Assembly: GCA_019115485.1 (NCBI GenBank)
Contig: DXDM01000046.1
Span: forward strand, 1 to 49,500
Direction of reading: 5' to 3'
Origin: Candidatus Barnesiella excrementavium
Lineage (GTDB): Bacteria; Bacteroidota; Bacteroidia; Bacteroidales; Barnesiellaceae
DNA length: 49,500 nucleotides
Shown here: piece after piece, positions 15,492-24,237 of the stretch
Numbering within the stretch: the stretch's first letter is position 1
Layout: every line of letters starts with the position of its first letter
The notes under the pieces: generated by a model
The model's input: the letters and a program-made list of their open reading frames with translations, nothing else
The model's database searches: none
What the model was told of the DNA's origin: nothing
Position numbers and translations under genes: made by a program

Positions 15492-16922
15492 TTGGCACGT
15501 AAGAAGAAAGAGCTCCCTCTGTTGGAGCAGAGTGAGATAACCGGCGTGGCTGCCGAAGGGAAGGCGCTGGCACGGGTAAACGACTTGGTCGTGTTTGTCC
15601 CCTTTGCGGCACCGGGGGATATTGTCGATTTGCAGGTGACGCGCAAGAAACACAGTTATGCCGAGGCGCGCATCGTGAAGTTTCACGCCTATTCGCCGCT
15701 GCGGGTACAGCCCTTTTGCGAGCATTTCGGGGTGTGCGGCGGCTGCAAGTGGCAACATGTGACCTACGATTTCCAGTTACAGTTCAAGCGGCAGCAGGTC
15801 GAGGACAACCTCACCCGCATAGGCAAGATTCCCTTGCCCGAGGTGTTGCCCACGAAGGGGTCGGCCAAGCAGCGGTTCTATCGTAACAAACTCGAATATT
15901 CGTTTTCCAACCGGTCGTGGTTGACTTACGAGCAGTTGCAGTCGGCTCAGGAGTTCGACAGCCGCAATGCACTGGGATTCCACATACCGGGCATGTTCGA
16001 CAAGGTGCTTGATATTAAGAAATGTTGGTTGCAGGACGATATATCCAACCGCATACGCCTTTCGATACGACAGTTTGCCATCGACCACGGGTATCCCTTC
16101 TTCGACTTGAAGGAGCAGACGGGGCTCATGCGCAACATGATTGTACGCACTGCCTCGACGGGCGAGATTATGCTCATCGTCGTCTTTTTCGAGCCCGACA
16201 TGGAGCGCATCGAGACGATGATGCAACACATTGCCGACGAGTTCCCTCAAATCACGTCGCTCCTCTACATCATCAATCAGAAGCACAACGACACCATTAC
16301 CGACCAGGAGGTGCACTTGTACCGTGGTCGCGACTACATCTGGGAGAGCATGGAGGGGCTGCGGTTCAAGATCGGACCCAAGTCGTTCTACCAGACCAAC
16401 TCGGAGCAGGCCTACGAACTCTACAAGGTGGCCCGCGAGTTTGCCTCTCTCACTGGCGACGAACTGGTCTACGACCTCTATACCGGTACCGGTACCATAG
16501 CCAATTTCGTGGCGCGGCAGTCGCGCAAGGTCATTGGCATCGAGTATGTGCCCGAGGCTATCGAGGACGCCAAGGAGAATGCCCGCATCAACGGGCTGGA
16601 CAACACGCTGTTCTATGCCGGCGACATGAAGGATATCCTCACCGAAGAGTTCATCGGCGAGCACGGTCGCCCCGATGTCATCATTACCGACCCGCCCCGC
16701 GCCGGTATGCACGACGACGTGATCAAGACCATCTTGTTTGCCGAGCCCCGTCGTATTGTCTATGTAAGTTGCAACCCGGCTACCCAGGCGCGCGACCTCT
16801 CGCTGCTCGATGTCAAGTATCGCGTAGAGCGGGTGCAGCCGGTCGATATGTTCCCTCACACCCACCACGTGGAAAATGTGGTGCTGCTGGTGCGCAAGGC
16901 GGAGGAACCGGCCGAGGCATAA
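15492..16922 (+). CDS. rlmD: 23S rRNA (uracil-5-)-methyltransferase, RlmD/RumA type
   Basis: A SAM-dependent RNA methyltransferase that makes 5-methyluridine in 23S rRNA. The N-terminal TRAM domain (about 1-60) is followed by an Fe-S cysteine cluster CEHFGVCGGCKW. The C-terminal Rossmann domain has YDLYTGTGTIANF for SAM, TDPPRAGMH, and the catalytic cysteine in VYVSCNPATQARDL. Translation appears to start at TTG (15492), giving MARKKKELPLLEQ, which matches homologous N-termini; no in-frame ATG exists nearby. Length is 476 aa. The exact target base (U1939 or U747) cannot be read from the sequence. Confidence 0.92.
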   Translation: MARKKKELPLLEQSEITGVAAEGKALARVNDLVVFVPFAAPGDIVDLQVTRKKHSYAEARIVKFHAYSPLRVQPFCEHFGVCGGCKWQHVTYDFQLQFKRQQVEDNLTRIGKIPLPEVLPTKGSAKQRFYRNKLEYSFSNRSWLTYEQLQSAQEFDSRNALGFHIPGMFDKVLDIKKCWLQDDISNRIRLSIRQFAIDHGYPFFDLKEQTGLMRNMIVRTASTGEIMLIVVFFEPDMERIETMMQHIADEFPQITSLLYIINQKHNDTITDQEVHLYRGRDYIWESMEGLRFKIGPKSFYQTNSEQAYELYKVAREFASLTGDELVYDLYTGTGTIANFVARQSRKVIGIEYVPEAIEDAKENARINGLDNTLFYAGDMKDILTEEFIGEHGRPDVIITDPPRAGMHDDVIKTILFAEPRRIVYVSCNPATQARDLSLLDVKYRVERVQPVDMFPHTHHVENVVLLVRKAEEPAEA

Positions 16923-16946
16923 GGAAAAGTCCCGAGAGAGTGAATA

Positions 16947-16987
16947 CGACGAAGCCCCGGAGTTCAAGACTTCGGGGCTTCGTCGTG
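16947..16987. terminator. Hairpin between convergent rlmD and the maturase
   Basis: ACGACGAAGCCCCG (16947-16960) pairs perfectly over 14 bp with CGGGGCTTCGTCGT (16974-16987). T-runs beside it are short, but its strength and position between two convergent stop codons fit a bidirectional terminator. Confidence 0.7.
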
Positions 16988-17003
16988 TATCTGCGGTAGG
17001 AGA

Positions 17004-18242
17004 TTAGCGTTGCTTCTCGTTCTCGCGAATCCACTGCATCACGTTGGCAGGCGGACGCTGGTTGTCGAGTTCGCGTTTCATGAAATCCATGTAGGGAGCC
17101 ACGTGCTTGAAAAACCGGTGGTATCCGGCACACAGGTAGTTGAGACCCGGTTCGCCGGTCGCCGTCCGGGCAAAGCGGTTTTTGGGGCACTCGCCGTGGC
17201 AGGCAAACAGGTAGTCGCACTCCTTGCACTGCGTGGGCAGGCCGTCGCGCTTGTTTTGGCCGAAGGCGACTTGCCGAGGGCTGTTCATCATCTCGATGAG
17301 CGAGTGGGTGTAGATGTTGCCCAGTTTGTATTCGGGGAAGACAAAGTGGTCGCAACTGTACACGTCGCCGTTAAACTCCATCACCCCGGCATGACCACAG
17401 GTCTCGGCCATGGAGCAGACGCCCGGCATTACGCCCGCCCAATTGGCAAGGGTGGCGTCGAACAACTGTATGAAGTATTCGCCCACGTCGTTTCGCACCC
17501 AGTCGTCGAAGAGGGTACAGAGGAAATTGCCCCACTGTTCGGGCGTGACCGAGAAGTCGGTCACCCCGTCGTGTGTCTCCTCGTCGGGGGCCGCCAGCTG
17601 TCGGCCGTCGGCGTGCGGGTTGATGCGTTCGACAATGGGGGTGAACTGGATATATTTGCAGTGGATATCCTTGAAAAAGTGGTAGAAATCGAGCGGATAG
17701 TCGGCATTGAAATCGTTGATGACCGCCAGGGCATTCCACTCGACCCCGTGCTTGTTGAGCAGGTTGATGCCCTGCATCACCTTTACGAAGGAGGGGCGAC
17801 CCTGTTTCGTGAGGCGGTATTCGTCGTGAAACTCCTGAGGGCCGTCGATACTCACCCCCACCAGCCAGTTGTTCTCCTTGAAGAACCGGCACCAGCTGTC
17901 GGTGAGCAGCGTGCCGTTGGTCTGTATGCTGTTCTCGATGATGCGGCCTCGTCCGTATTGCGCCTGCAACTTCACCACCTTTTGGTAAAAGTCGAGCGGG
18001 CGCATCAGCGTTTCGCCCCCATGCCAGGTGAAGAGAATATGGTCGCTGGCTTGGCTCTCGATATACTCTTTGATAAATTTCTCCAACAGGCTCTCGCTCA
18101 TGATGTGGCGGGGCGTGTCGTGGTAGAGTTTTGCCTTTTCGGTATAGTAGCAGTAGGTACAGGCCAGGTTGCAGATCGATCCCACCGGCTTGGTCATGAT
18201 ATACATGATTCGGTCGAAGGGGGTATAGAGAGTCTTTTCCAT
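17004..18242 (-). CDS. Anaerobic sulfatase-maturating enzyme (radical SAM, SPASM)
   Basis: Oxidises the active-site Ser or Cys of sulfatases to formylglycine without oxygen. The radical-SAM cluster motif is CNLACTYC (Cys24, 28, 31), followed by WHGGETLMRPL and the SIDGP segment. The C-terminal SPASM region carries auxiliary Fe-S cysteines (CSMAETCGHAG, YSCDHFVFPE, CKECDYLFACHGECPKNR). The real start is MEKTLYTPF (18242), giving 412 aa; the much longer open frame upstream runs through the promoter repeat and is not coding. The divergent neighbour (18565) and the gene at 6655 are both Ser-type sulfatases, the expected substrates. A consensus promoter lies in repeat copy C. Confidence 0.94.
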   Translation of the reverse strand: MEKTLYTPFDRIMYIMTKPVGSICNLACTYCYYTEKAKLYHDTPRHIMSESLLEKFIKEYIESQASDHILFTWHGGETLMRPLDFYQKVVKLQAQYGRGRIIENSIQTNGTLLTDSWCRFFKENNWLVGVSIDGPQEFHDEYRLTKQGRPSFVKVMQGINLLNKHGVEWNALAVINDFNADYPLDFYHFFKDIHCKYIQFTPIVERINPHADGRQLAAPDEETHDGVTDFSVTPEQWGNFLCTLFDDWVRNDVGEYFIQLFDATLANWAGVMPGVCSMAETCGHAGVMEFNGDVYSCDHFVFPEYKLGNIYTHSLIEMMNSPRQVAFGQNKRDGLPTQCKECDYLFACHGECPKNRFARTATGEPGLNYLCAGYHRFFKHVAPYMDFMKRELDNQRPPANVMQWIRENEKQR

Positions 18243-18277
18243 AAAAGTCGTTTGTGCTGTGTGTTTATTTCGGAGGG

Positions 18278-18309
18278 TAAAGATAGTGAAAGGAGAGAGT
18301 AAAGACAAA
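18278..18309 (-). promoter_or_regulatory. Maturase promoter inside repeat copy C
   Basis: The minus strand has -33 TTTG (18306-18309), a 20-base spacer, and -7 TATCTTTA (18278-18285, one base off the consensus), ending 36 bases before the start codon. Confidence 0.7.
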
Positions 18310-18350
18310 TGGAATACAAAGTTTTCGGCATTTGACTTTGCCGAGGTGTC
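18278..18350. repeat. Palindromic intergenic repeat, copy C (degenerate right arm)
   Basis: The left half repeats AAAGATAGTGAAAGGAGAGAG of copy A almost exactly. Inner arms at 18299-18311 and 18329-18341 pair 11 of 13 bases, and the right arm again begins GCCGAG, but the distal CCGCATC/TATCTT end is lost. The unit carries the maturase promoter. Confidence 0.65.
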
Positions 18351-18495
18351 CCCGTTTTGTTCAAAGAAATCAGAAGGAGAGGGTGGGAGGCAAGATGAAT
18401 ACGGGATATTTCTGGCCTTCCTCCCTCTATCGGGTATAATGAGAAGGGGTAATGAATTTTTACGTAGGCAAGTCGGATTTTTTGAGCCTGCTTTC

Positions 18496-18526
18496 TTGGG
18501 GGGAGAGGATTTTAGTCCTATATTTG
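18496..18526 (+). promoter_or_regulatory. Promoter of the second sulfatase
   Basis: The -7 box TATATTTG (18519-18526) lies 20 bases after TTG (18496-18498) and 38 bases before the ATG at 18565. Confidence 0.7.
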
Positions 18527-18564
18527 ACGATTGTAGTTCTGAAAAATCAAAAAACAAGATACCG

Positions 18565-20079
18565 ATGAGATTCAACCGGTTTTTATGCGTGGGAGGCGGG
18601 CTGTTGGCTGCTGCCTTCCCGGCATTGGCGCAGAAGAGCGACAAGCCTAACATTATTTTTATCCTGTGCGATGACATGGGCTATGGCGACCTGGGGTGTT
18701 ACGGACAGCGATACATCGATACCCCCAATCTCGACCGTATGGCCTCGGAGGGTATGCGGTTTACCCAGGCCTATTCGGGCAGTCCCGTGAGTGCCCCTTC
18801 GCGGGCCAGCATCATGACGGGGCAGCATTCGGGGCATGGCGAGGTGCGCGGCAACAAGGAGTATTGGGCCGAGAGCGGCGAGGTGCGCTATGGCATCAAT
18901 ACCGACTATGCCGTGGTGGGGCAGCACCCCTACGACCCCAATCATGTGGTCTTGACCGAGGTGATGAAGGACAATGGCTACACGACCGGCATGTTTGGCA
19001 AGTGGGCTGGTGGTTACGAGGGTTCGGTCTCTACCCCCGACAAGCGTGGGGTCGACGAGTTCTTCGGCTACATCTGCCAGTTTCAGGCTCACCTCTACTA
19101 TCCCAACTTCTTGAACCGCTACAACCCGGCTTTGGGCGACACGGCCACGGTGCGGGTCACGCTCGACGAGAATATCCAGTATCCCATGTGGGGGGCCGGT
19201 TATGAATTGCGCAAGCAGTACTCGGCCGACCTGATTCACCAGGCTGCGCTCGATTGGCTCGGCCGCCAGTCGGCCGACCAACCCTTCTTCGGCTACTTTA
19301 CCTACACCTTGCCTCACGCCGAACTGGTGCAACCCGAGGATTCCATCTTGAACAAATACCGCGAACGGTTGGGCGACAAGGGGGTCTATACCGGCAGCTA
19401 TTGGAGCCGCTACAACCCGGTGACCCACACTCATGCCCAGTTTGCTGCCATGATTGAGCGGCTCGACAAGTATGTGGGCGAGGTGTTGGCGAAACTTAAA
19501 GAGAAAGGGCTCGACGAGAATACGATTGTCATCTTCTCGTCGGACAACGGTCCTCACGAAGAGGGGGGAGCCGACCCCACATTCTTTGGTCGTGACGGTA
19601 AGTTGAAAGGTCTGAAACGCTCGTGTCACGAAGGGGGCATTCGCATTCCGTTCATCGTGCGCTGGCCGGGCCACGTGCCGGTATCGGTCAATGACCATCA
19701 ATTGGCTTTCTACGATATTCTGCCTACCTTCTGCGACCTCACGGGTATGAAGAATTATGAGAAACGGTATGCGAAGGGACAACCCAATTACTTCGATGGA
19801 CTCTCCTTCGCACCCACCTTGCTGGGTAAGGACAAGAAGCAGAAGCAGCACGATTTCCTCTACTGGGAGTTCTGCGAGACCGACCAGATAGCCGTGCGTC
19901 AGGGCGACTGGAAACTTTTTGTGGAGAAGGGCGAGTGTCACCTCTACAACCTGGCCGACGACATTCACGAAGACCACGACCTGGCAGCCCAATACCCCGA
20001 GCGGGTGGAGGCCTTGAAACGAATCGTATTTGAGCAGCATGTCGATAATCCCTATTTCAAGGTGACGCTGCCGCAATAA
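18565..20079 (+). CDS. Ser-type sulfatase, exported
   Basis: A 504-residue S1-class sulfatase with a signal peptide (LLAAAFPALA before QKSDK). Metal ligands start in ILCDDMGYGD. The modification motif is S-A-P-S-R at 76-80, so Ser76 is the formylglycine precursor. GMFGKWAGG, SSDNGPHEEGG and the C-terminal LYNLADDIHEDHDLA are typical of arylsulfatase A-like enzymes. I start at ATG 18565 because the signal peptide begins there; the open frame extends 102 codons upstream through repeat and promoter DNA. It is divergent from the maturase that should activate it. The two sulfatases of the window are clearly different in sequence and probably act on different sugar sulfates. Confidence 0.93.
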   Translation: MRFNRFLCVGGGLLAAAFPALAQKSDKPNIIFILCDDMGYGDLGCYGQRYIDTPNLDRMASEGMRFTQAYSGSPVSAPSRASIMTGQHSGHGEVRGNKEYWAESGEVRYGINTDYAVVGQHPYDPNHVVLTEVMKDNGYTTGMFGKWAGGYEGSVSTPDKRGVDEFFGYICQFQAHLYYPNFLNRYNPALGDTATVRVTLDENIQYPMWGAGYELRKQYSADLIHQAALDWLGRQSADQPFFGYFTYTLPHAELVQPEDSILNKYRERLGDKGVYTGSYWSRYNPVTHTHAQFAAMIERLDKYVGEVLAKLKEKGLDENTIVIFSSDNGPHEEGGADPTFFGRDGKLKGLKRSCHEGGIRIPFIVRWPGHVPVSVNDHQLAFYDILPTFCDLTGMKNYEKRYAKGQPNYFDGLSFAPTLLGKDKKQKQHDFLYWEFCETDQIAVRQGDWKLFVEKGECHLYNLADDIHEDHDLAAQYPERVEALKRIVFEQHVDNPYFKVTLPQ

Positions 20080-20145
20080 CAGGACCTTGTATAGAAAAGA
20101 GTCTCGCTATTTATTCTGCGCTTATTATTAGGAATCATATGCCAC

Positions 20146-20187
20146 CTGCTTGCCAGCTCTTTATGAGTTGGCAAGCAGTATTTTTTT
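20146..20187 (+). terminator. Terminator of the second sulfatase
   Basis: CTGCTTGCCA (20146-20155) pairs with TGGCAAGCAG (20169-20178), with a short inner stem, followed by TATTTTTTT. Confidence 0.85.
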
Positions 20188-20391
20188 ATCCTATCTTTTG
20201 GGTATGTTTTTTTGTCCAGCAGAATAGGCCCGGGGGAACAGGCTTTGGAAAATGGTTTTATTCGGGCTACTGGAATAATAAAAAATAAACTTTATACAGA
20301 AATAAATTACAATATGTTCATAAAAAATGAAATTTATATTTAATTATGTATCATAATAGTTATATCATATCATAATTTTATAATATCAGCT
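20188..20391. other. AT-rich leader before the secreted protein gene
   Basis: A strongly AT-rich stretch that must hold the promoter of the gene at 20392. I see no exact TAnnTTTG box and no other feature. Confidence 0.45.
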
Positions 20392-23300
20392 ATGAGAAAG
20401 TTGTTTACTTTTTTGGCTTGCACAACTTTGGCCATCTCGGGAGTCTATGCCTTCCAGAAGGTGACTGAAAATGCACCAATCAGGAATTTGTCGGTTACGA
20501 CAATGCAGTTGAAAAGGTCGGGCATCAACACCGTTGCCGACGAACAGAAGAAAGAGATTGCACGTCGCAACGTTGCTAAATTGAGTATGAATGGCCACAA
20601 GGCCGAGTTCGGTAGAAAAGTGATGAGCTACAATCAGTCGCGCACCTTGTTCGACCGGGTGCTTCGATCCAATGGTCCGATTTCTCGGGCTGCTGCGGCA
20701 GTGGAGTTACCATTTCTCTATGATTTCTCCAATGCCGGGAATTTTACCGACGACTGGACCGTCATCAATGCAAATAATGATGATGAAACTTGGGTGTATG
20801 ACAATACCAACGGTGGGGTTTCGGTCATGTACAATGAAGATGGTGTGACCCCCTCCGATGATTATCTGGTTACCAAGGAACCCATTTCGATACCTGCCGG
20901 TGATGCATATGTGAGGATTATTTTCTTCGCTTTCTCGAGCAGTTACCCGGAAAACCTTGAAGTGCTTTGGGGTACGACTTCCAATGTGGACGAAATGGAA
21001 CCTCTTGCCCAATATGAAAATTTCAAGGGAGGCAGTGCATATAACGAAGTAATTGATCTTTCGGTCGAAACGGCTGGTGATTACTATTTTGCCTTCCATG
21101 CCTGTTCCGAGGCCAATCAGTTCGGTATCAATCTCAGCTTTGTCGAAATCGGCAGTGGCGCGTATGAGGTGGCAGCCGATATAAGCGCTATGGCTATGTC
21201 GATGCCGACTCCCGGTATTTCACTCACCAGCGGGACTGCCGAAGTTACGTTTGGCAACGCTTGCGAGCTGGATATTACCTCGTTTGCTTTTGACTGGACG
21301 CTCCTTCGCGATGGTACCGAAGTGGCTTCGGGCAAGCAATCCGTGACCGAGACATTGGCTCCGCAGGGAGACGTTACGGTTCAGTTGGAAGACGAACTCG
21401 ACCTCTCGGAAGTTGGCGTGTATGAACTTCAAATAACGGCAACCGATGTCGTTACCGATGGCGGTAGGGAAGAAGTCAATCTGGCCAACAACACTCTCAG
21501 CGGCAAGACCGTTCATTTCGGTGTGGGCGACGTGCCTATGACGACCGATTTTACGGCCGGTGAAAGTCCGTCCAAGTGGTGTAGCGATGGCGGTTGGGTT
21601 TATATTGCCGATGAGAAAGCGATGGTCTGTGGCTATGGGGGTAGTTTATACTCGCAAGGATTGAATTTGAAGGCCGGATCGACCTATTGCATCAGGTATA
21701 CCCATAAAGCTGGCATGGACTTTATGGGATTGGTTCAGATGGGCGATTCCTATTCATTGATGTGTAGTAAAGATGGTGGTGCGTTTTCGTCCATTCACGC
21801 CATTGAAAACGAATATACCGGAGGAAATTTTGTCGTTGGCGAGTTGCTTTACGAATGTACGGAAGATGGCGTATATCAGTTTGCTTTCCATCAGAATGAA
21901 TCAGAATGCCTGTCCTCGTTGATGATTCAAGCTGTCGAAGTTACCGAATTGGTAGGTTCCGATTTGGGTATAGAGGGTATCTATGGCATGCCTACCATGG
22001 TTCCCGCATCTCAATCGGTTTCGGCCAATGTGCTTGTCGGCAACAAGGGCGCAAACGCCGTTTCTGGAAATCTCGTTGTCGAGCTTAACGGTTCGCAACT
22101 GGCTTCGGTCCCTGTTCCCGAGATTGGCGTTGGCGAGACGGCTACGGTATCTGTCGCATTCTCTCTTACCGGAGCAACTGCCGGTACTACGGTTCAACCT
22201 GCATTTACGGTCTCGATTAATGATGAAACCGATATGAATGAAGATAACAACACACAGACCGTATCATTGGAAGTCACCGATGGCATTCTGGCATTTGATC
22301 ACACCGAGGACTATTCCGAAAATAGTACAATAGGAGCCGGTGAAGATGCGTCGATGATGGCTGCAATACCCATTCACCTGACCGCGGAGGACGTCATTAC
22401 CGGCATATCGGTAGGTTGGGGTAGTGTCGACAACCAAGATATCATACTGGCTGCATACAAATACGATCCCGAAAGTCTGACCGAAGACGAATTCTATGGC
22501 AATGTATATGAATTAGGTCAAAACATATTCACCGAGGTAGTGAATCAAGGGTCTGAAACAGGGCAGATAGAATATTCCATTACTCCGAAACTTTTGGAGC
22601 CGGGCGATTACATGATTGCGGTTGGGGTTTCCGGTTATTGCCTGATTTCCGATAATGTTTCTCCCGGTATGCTCTATGTGATTGATGGCGATATGATTAT
22701 AGATCAAGCTTCGGCTAATCTGGGTACACCGGCCATTCGTCCGATATTCGGCGAAGGCGAGATTGCCGAGATTGACTATACGGTGAATGCGATTGTGTCG
22801 CCCGTAGGCGAAAGTATATTGGCCAGCAATCAACCTATTGTAGTGCGTGTAACCAACAATGGCAAGGAGGAACAGACGGCAACCTTGTCGGTGACTGTAA
22901 ATGGCGAAAGCGCAGGAACGCAAAGTGTAACGCTTGGTCGTTATGAAAGCAGTAACTATACATTCACGGCCGATATGGCTGCACCCGGCAGTTATACGAT
23001 TGTTGCCACGGTCGAAATCGACGGTGATGAAAATCCCGATGACAATCGCGTGGAAGCAACTGTGGTAAGTGCCGAGCCGTTAGATCCCTATCTGATGGAT
23101 TTCGAAGGTTGTGCCGACTTCTCAATCGACAACTTCAATCCTCAATGGACAACCTATGACGGTGACGGCGCTCCGGCTTATGGAATCTCAGAATTCACAT
23201 TCCCTCTGCCGACAGGCGGTATGGCATTCATGGCATTTAATCCCTATATGACAGAGCCTCCGGTGGTCGAACTCGCTTCTTCGTTGGTTCCTACCAGTGG

Positions 23301-23904
23301 TAAACGTTATGGTATCACATCTTACACAAATACCGGTGGCCGTAACGATGACTGGTTGATTTCGCCCAAGTTGGCGTTGCCGACCCAGGGTGCAGCATTG
23401 ACCATGCAAGTGCAAAGTTTTGACGACCAATATGGTTTGGAAGAGTATGAGGTGTGCGTGTCGACAACCGGCAACAATCCCGACGATTTTGAGGTCGTAC
23501 AATCGGGCGAGGCTCCTTATGACCGATGGGAGAAAGTTACCGTCGATTTGAGCAAATACAACGGACAAGAAGTTTATGTGGCCTTGCATGTGATTTCGGC
23601 CGACGTATTTTATTTTATGGTCGATGATATAGAGATTACCAAACCGGGTTCGGGCATTGACGATGCGGTGGCTGCTACTTGGAGCCTCTATCCCAATCCG
23701 GTGAGCGAGACGCTGGTTATCAATACCGCCGGGCAGGAAATCGAATCGGTCGAAATATATTCAGCGACTGGTGCATTGATCGATACCATTCGAGGTGCGG
23801 GTAGTGAGTGCCGCTACAATGTGACAACTCTGGCACAAGGTGTGTATGTGGCCAAGGTAGCCACTGATGCAGGAACCCGATCGTTGAGATTTGCTGTAAA
23901 ATAA
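20392..23904 (+). CDS. Large type IX-secreted surface protein with choice-of-anchor and CARDB-like domains
   Basis: A 1170-residue protein. A signal peptide (residues 1-20, ending GVYA) is followed by a jelly-roll domain (about 100-260, including WTVINANNDDETWVYDN), several Ig-like CARDB-type repeats (about 275-380, 535-640 and 800-890), and a second jelly-roll/cleaved-adhesin domain (about 900-1085, with DFEGCADFSIDNFNPQWTTY and DDWLISPKLALP). The C-terminal sorting domain of type IX secretion follows (about 1090-1170; SLYPNPVSETLVI, then YVAKVATDAGTRSLRFAVK). It should be exported, cleaved at the tail and held on the cell surface or released. No catalytic residues are apparent, so adhesin or structural role is an inference. 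It is less GC-rich than its neighbours. Confidence 0.85.
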   Translation: MRKLFTFLACTTLAISGVYAFQKVTENAPIRNLSVTTMQLKRSGINTVADEQKKEIARRNVAKLSMNGHKAEFGRKVMSYNQSRTLFDRVLRSNGPISRAAAAVELPFLYDFSNAGNFTDDWTVINANNDDETWVYDNTNGGVSVMYNEDGVTPSDDYLVTKEPISIPAGDAYVRIIFFAFSSSYPENLEVLWGTTSNVDEMEPLAQYENFKGGSAYNEVIDLSVETAGDYYFAFHACSEANQFGINLSFVEIGSGAYEVAADISAMAMSMPTPGISLTSGTAEVTFGNACELDITSFAFDWTLLRDGTEVASGKQSVTETLAPQGDVTVQLEDELDLSEVGVYELQITATDVVTDGGREEVNLANNTLSGKTVHFGVGDVPMTTDFTAGESPSKWCSDGGWVYIADEKAMVCGYGGSLYSQGLNLKAGSTYCIRYTHKAGMDFMGLVQMGDSYSLMCSKDGGAFSSIHAIENEYTGGNFVVGELLYECTEDGVYQFAFHQNESECLSSLMIQAVEVTELVGSDLGIEGIYGMPTMVPASQSVSANVLVGNKGANAVSGNLVVELNGSQLASVPVPEIGVGETATVSVAFSLTGATAGTTVQPAFTVSINDETDMNEDNNTQTVSLEVTDGILAFDHTEDYSENSTIGAGEDASMMAAIPIHLTAEDVITGISVGWGSVDNQDIILAAYKYDPESLTEDEFYGNVYELGQNIFTEVVNQGSETGQIEYSITPKLLEPGDYMIAVGVSGYCLISDNVSPGMLYVIDGDMIIDQASANLGTPAIRPIFGEGEIAEIDYTVNAIVSPVGESILASNQPIVVRVTNNGKEEQTATLSVTVNGESAGTQSVTLGRYESSNYTFTADMAAPGSYTIVATVEIDGDENPDDNRVEATVVSAEPLDPYLMDFEGCADFSIDNFNPQWTTYDGDGAPAYGISEFTFPLPTGGMAFMAFNPYMTEPPVVELASSLVPTSGKRYGITSYTNTGGRNDDWLISPKLALPTQGAALTMQVQSFDDQYGLEEYEVCVSTTGNNPDDFEVVQSGEAPYDRWEKVTVDLSKYNGQEVYVALHVISADVFYFMVDDIEITKPGSGIDDAVAATWSLYPNPVSETLVINTAGQEIESVEIYSATGALIDTIRGAGSECRYNVTTLAQGVYVAKVATDAGTRSLRFAVK

Positions 23905-23950
23905 TAAGGTGAAACGTCATACGATTCAATAAACAGAATGACTTGCTGAA

Positions 23951-23988
23951 CTTCCCGGGCGACACCTGTCGCTCGGGAAGTTTTTTTT
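23951..23988 (+). terminator. Terminator of the type IX-secreted protein gene
   Basis: CTTCCCGGGCGACA (from 23951) pairs with TGTCGCTCGGGAAG (to 23980) with one mismatch and is followed by eight T. Confidence 0.9.
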
Positions 23989-24176
23989 GTACCAGCTCAC
24001 AGGATTCCTTTTCCCTGCGGCTGGCCGGTCGGTCGGATTGCAAGTGGGTATCGGACCTGACCGTCAACTATCGACAGTCTGTTCACCGTACATGGTTTAC
24101 TTTTGTACTTTTATGGAGTTGGGGGCTGAGGGTGATATATTGAAAATCGAGGAGGGCGATGCCGTTGGGCCGAATC
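23989..24176. other. Intergenic stretch, nothing recognised
   Basis: Between two terminators of convergent genes. It contains short open frames on the plus strand (from 23943 and 23987) without any recognisable product or start signal. Confidence 0.5.
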
Positions 24177-24220
24177 ATATAGAGGGCTGTGTTCTCACGA
24201 GCACAGCCCTCTATATTTTC
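24177..24220. terminator. Hairpin at the end of the blaR1-like gene
   Basis: A perfect 15-bp stem: 24177-24191 (ATAT plus AGAGGGCTGTG) with 24202-24216. TTTTC follows on the plus strand. The stem lies 22 bases beyond the blaR1-like stop codon and may stop transcripts from either side. Confidence 0.7.
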
Positions 24221-24237
24221 AGTCGAGTATCGTTTAT

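Noticed and set aside
18259..18564. An upstream start for the second sulfatase
   Set aside because: The signal peptide starts at 18565 and the extension reads through repeat DNA.
17004..18677. Start of the sulfatase maturase at 18677 (adding 145 residues)
   Set aside because: The extension covers the promoter repeat and the neighbour's promoter; the family N-terminus begins at 18242.
20392..23904. The large secreted protein as a protease such as a gingipain relative
   Set aside because: The cleaved-adhesin-like and sorting domains resemble those tails, but no caspase-like His/Cys catalytic domain is present.
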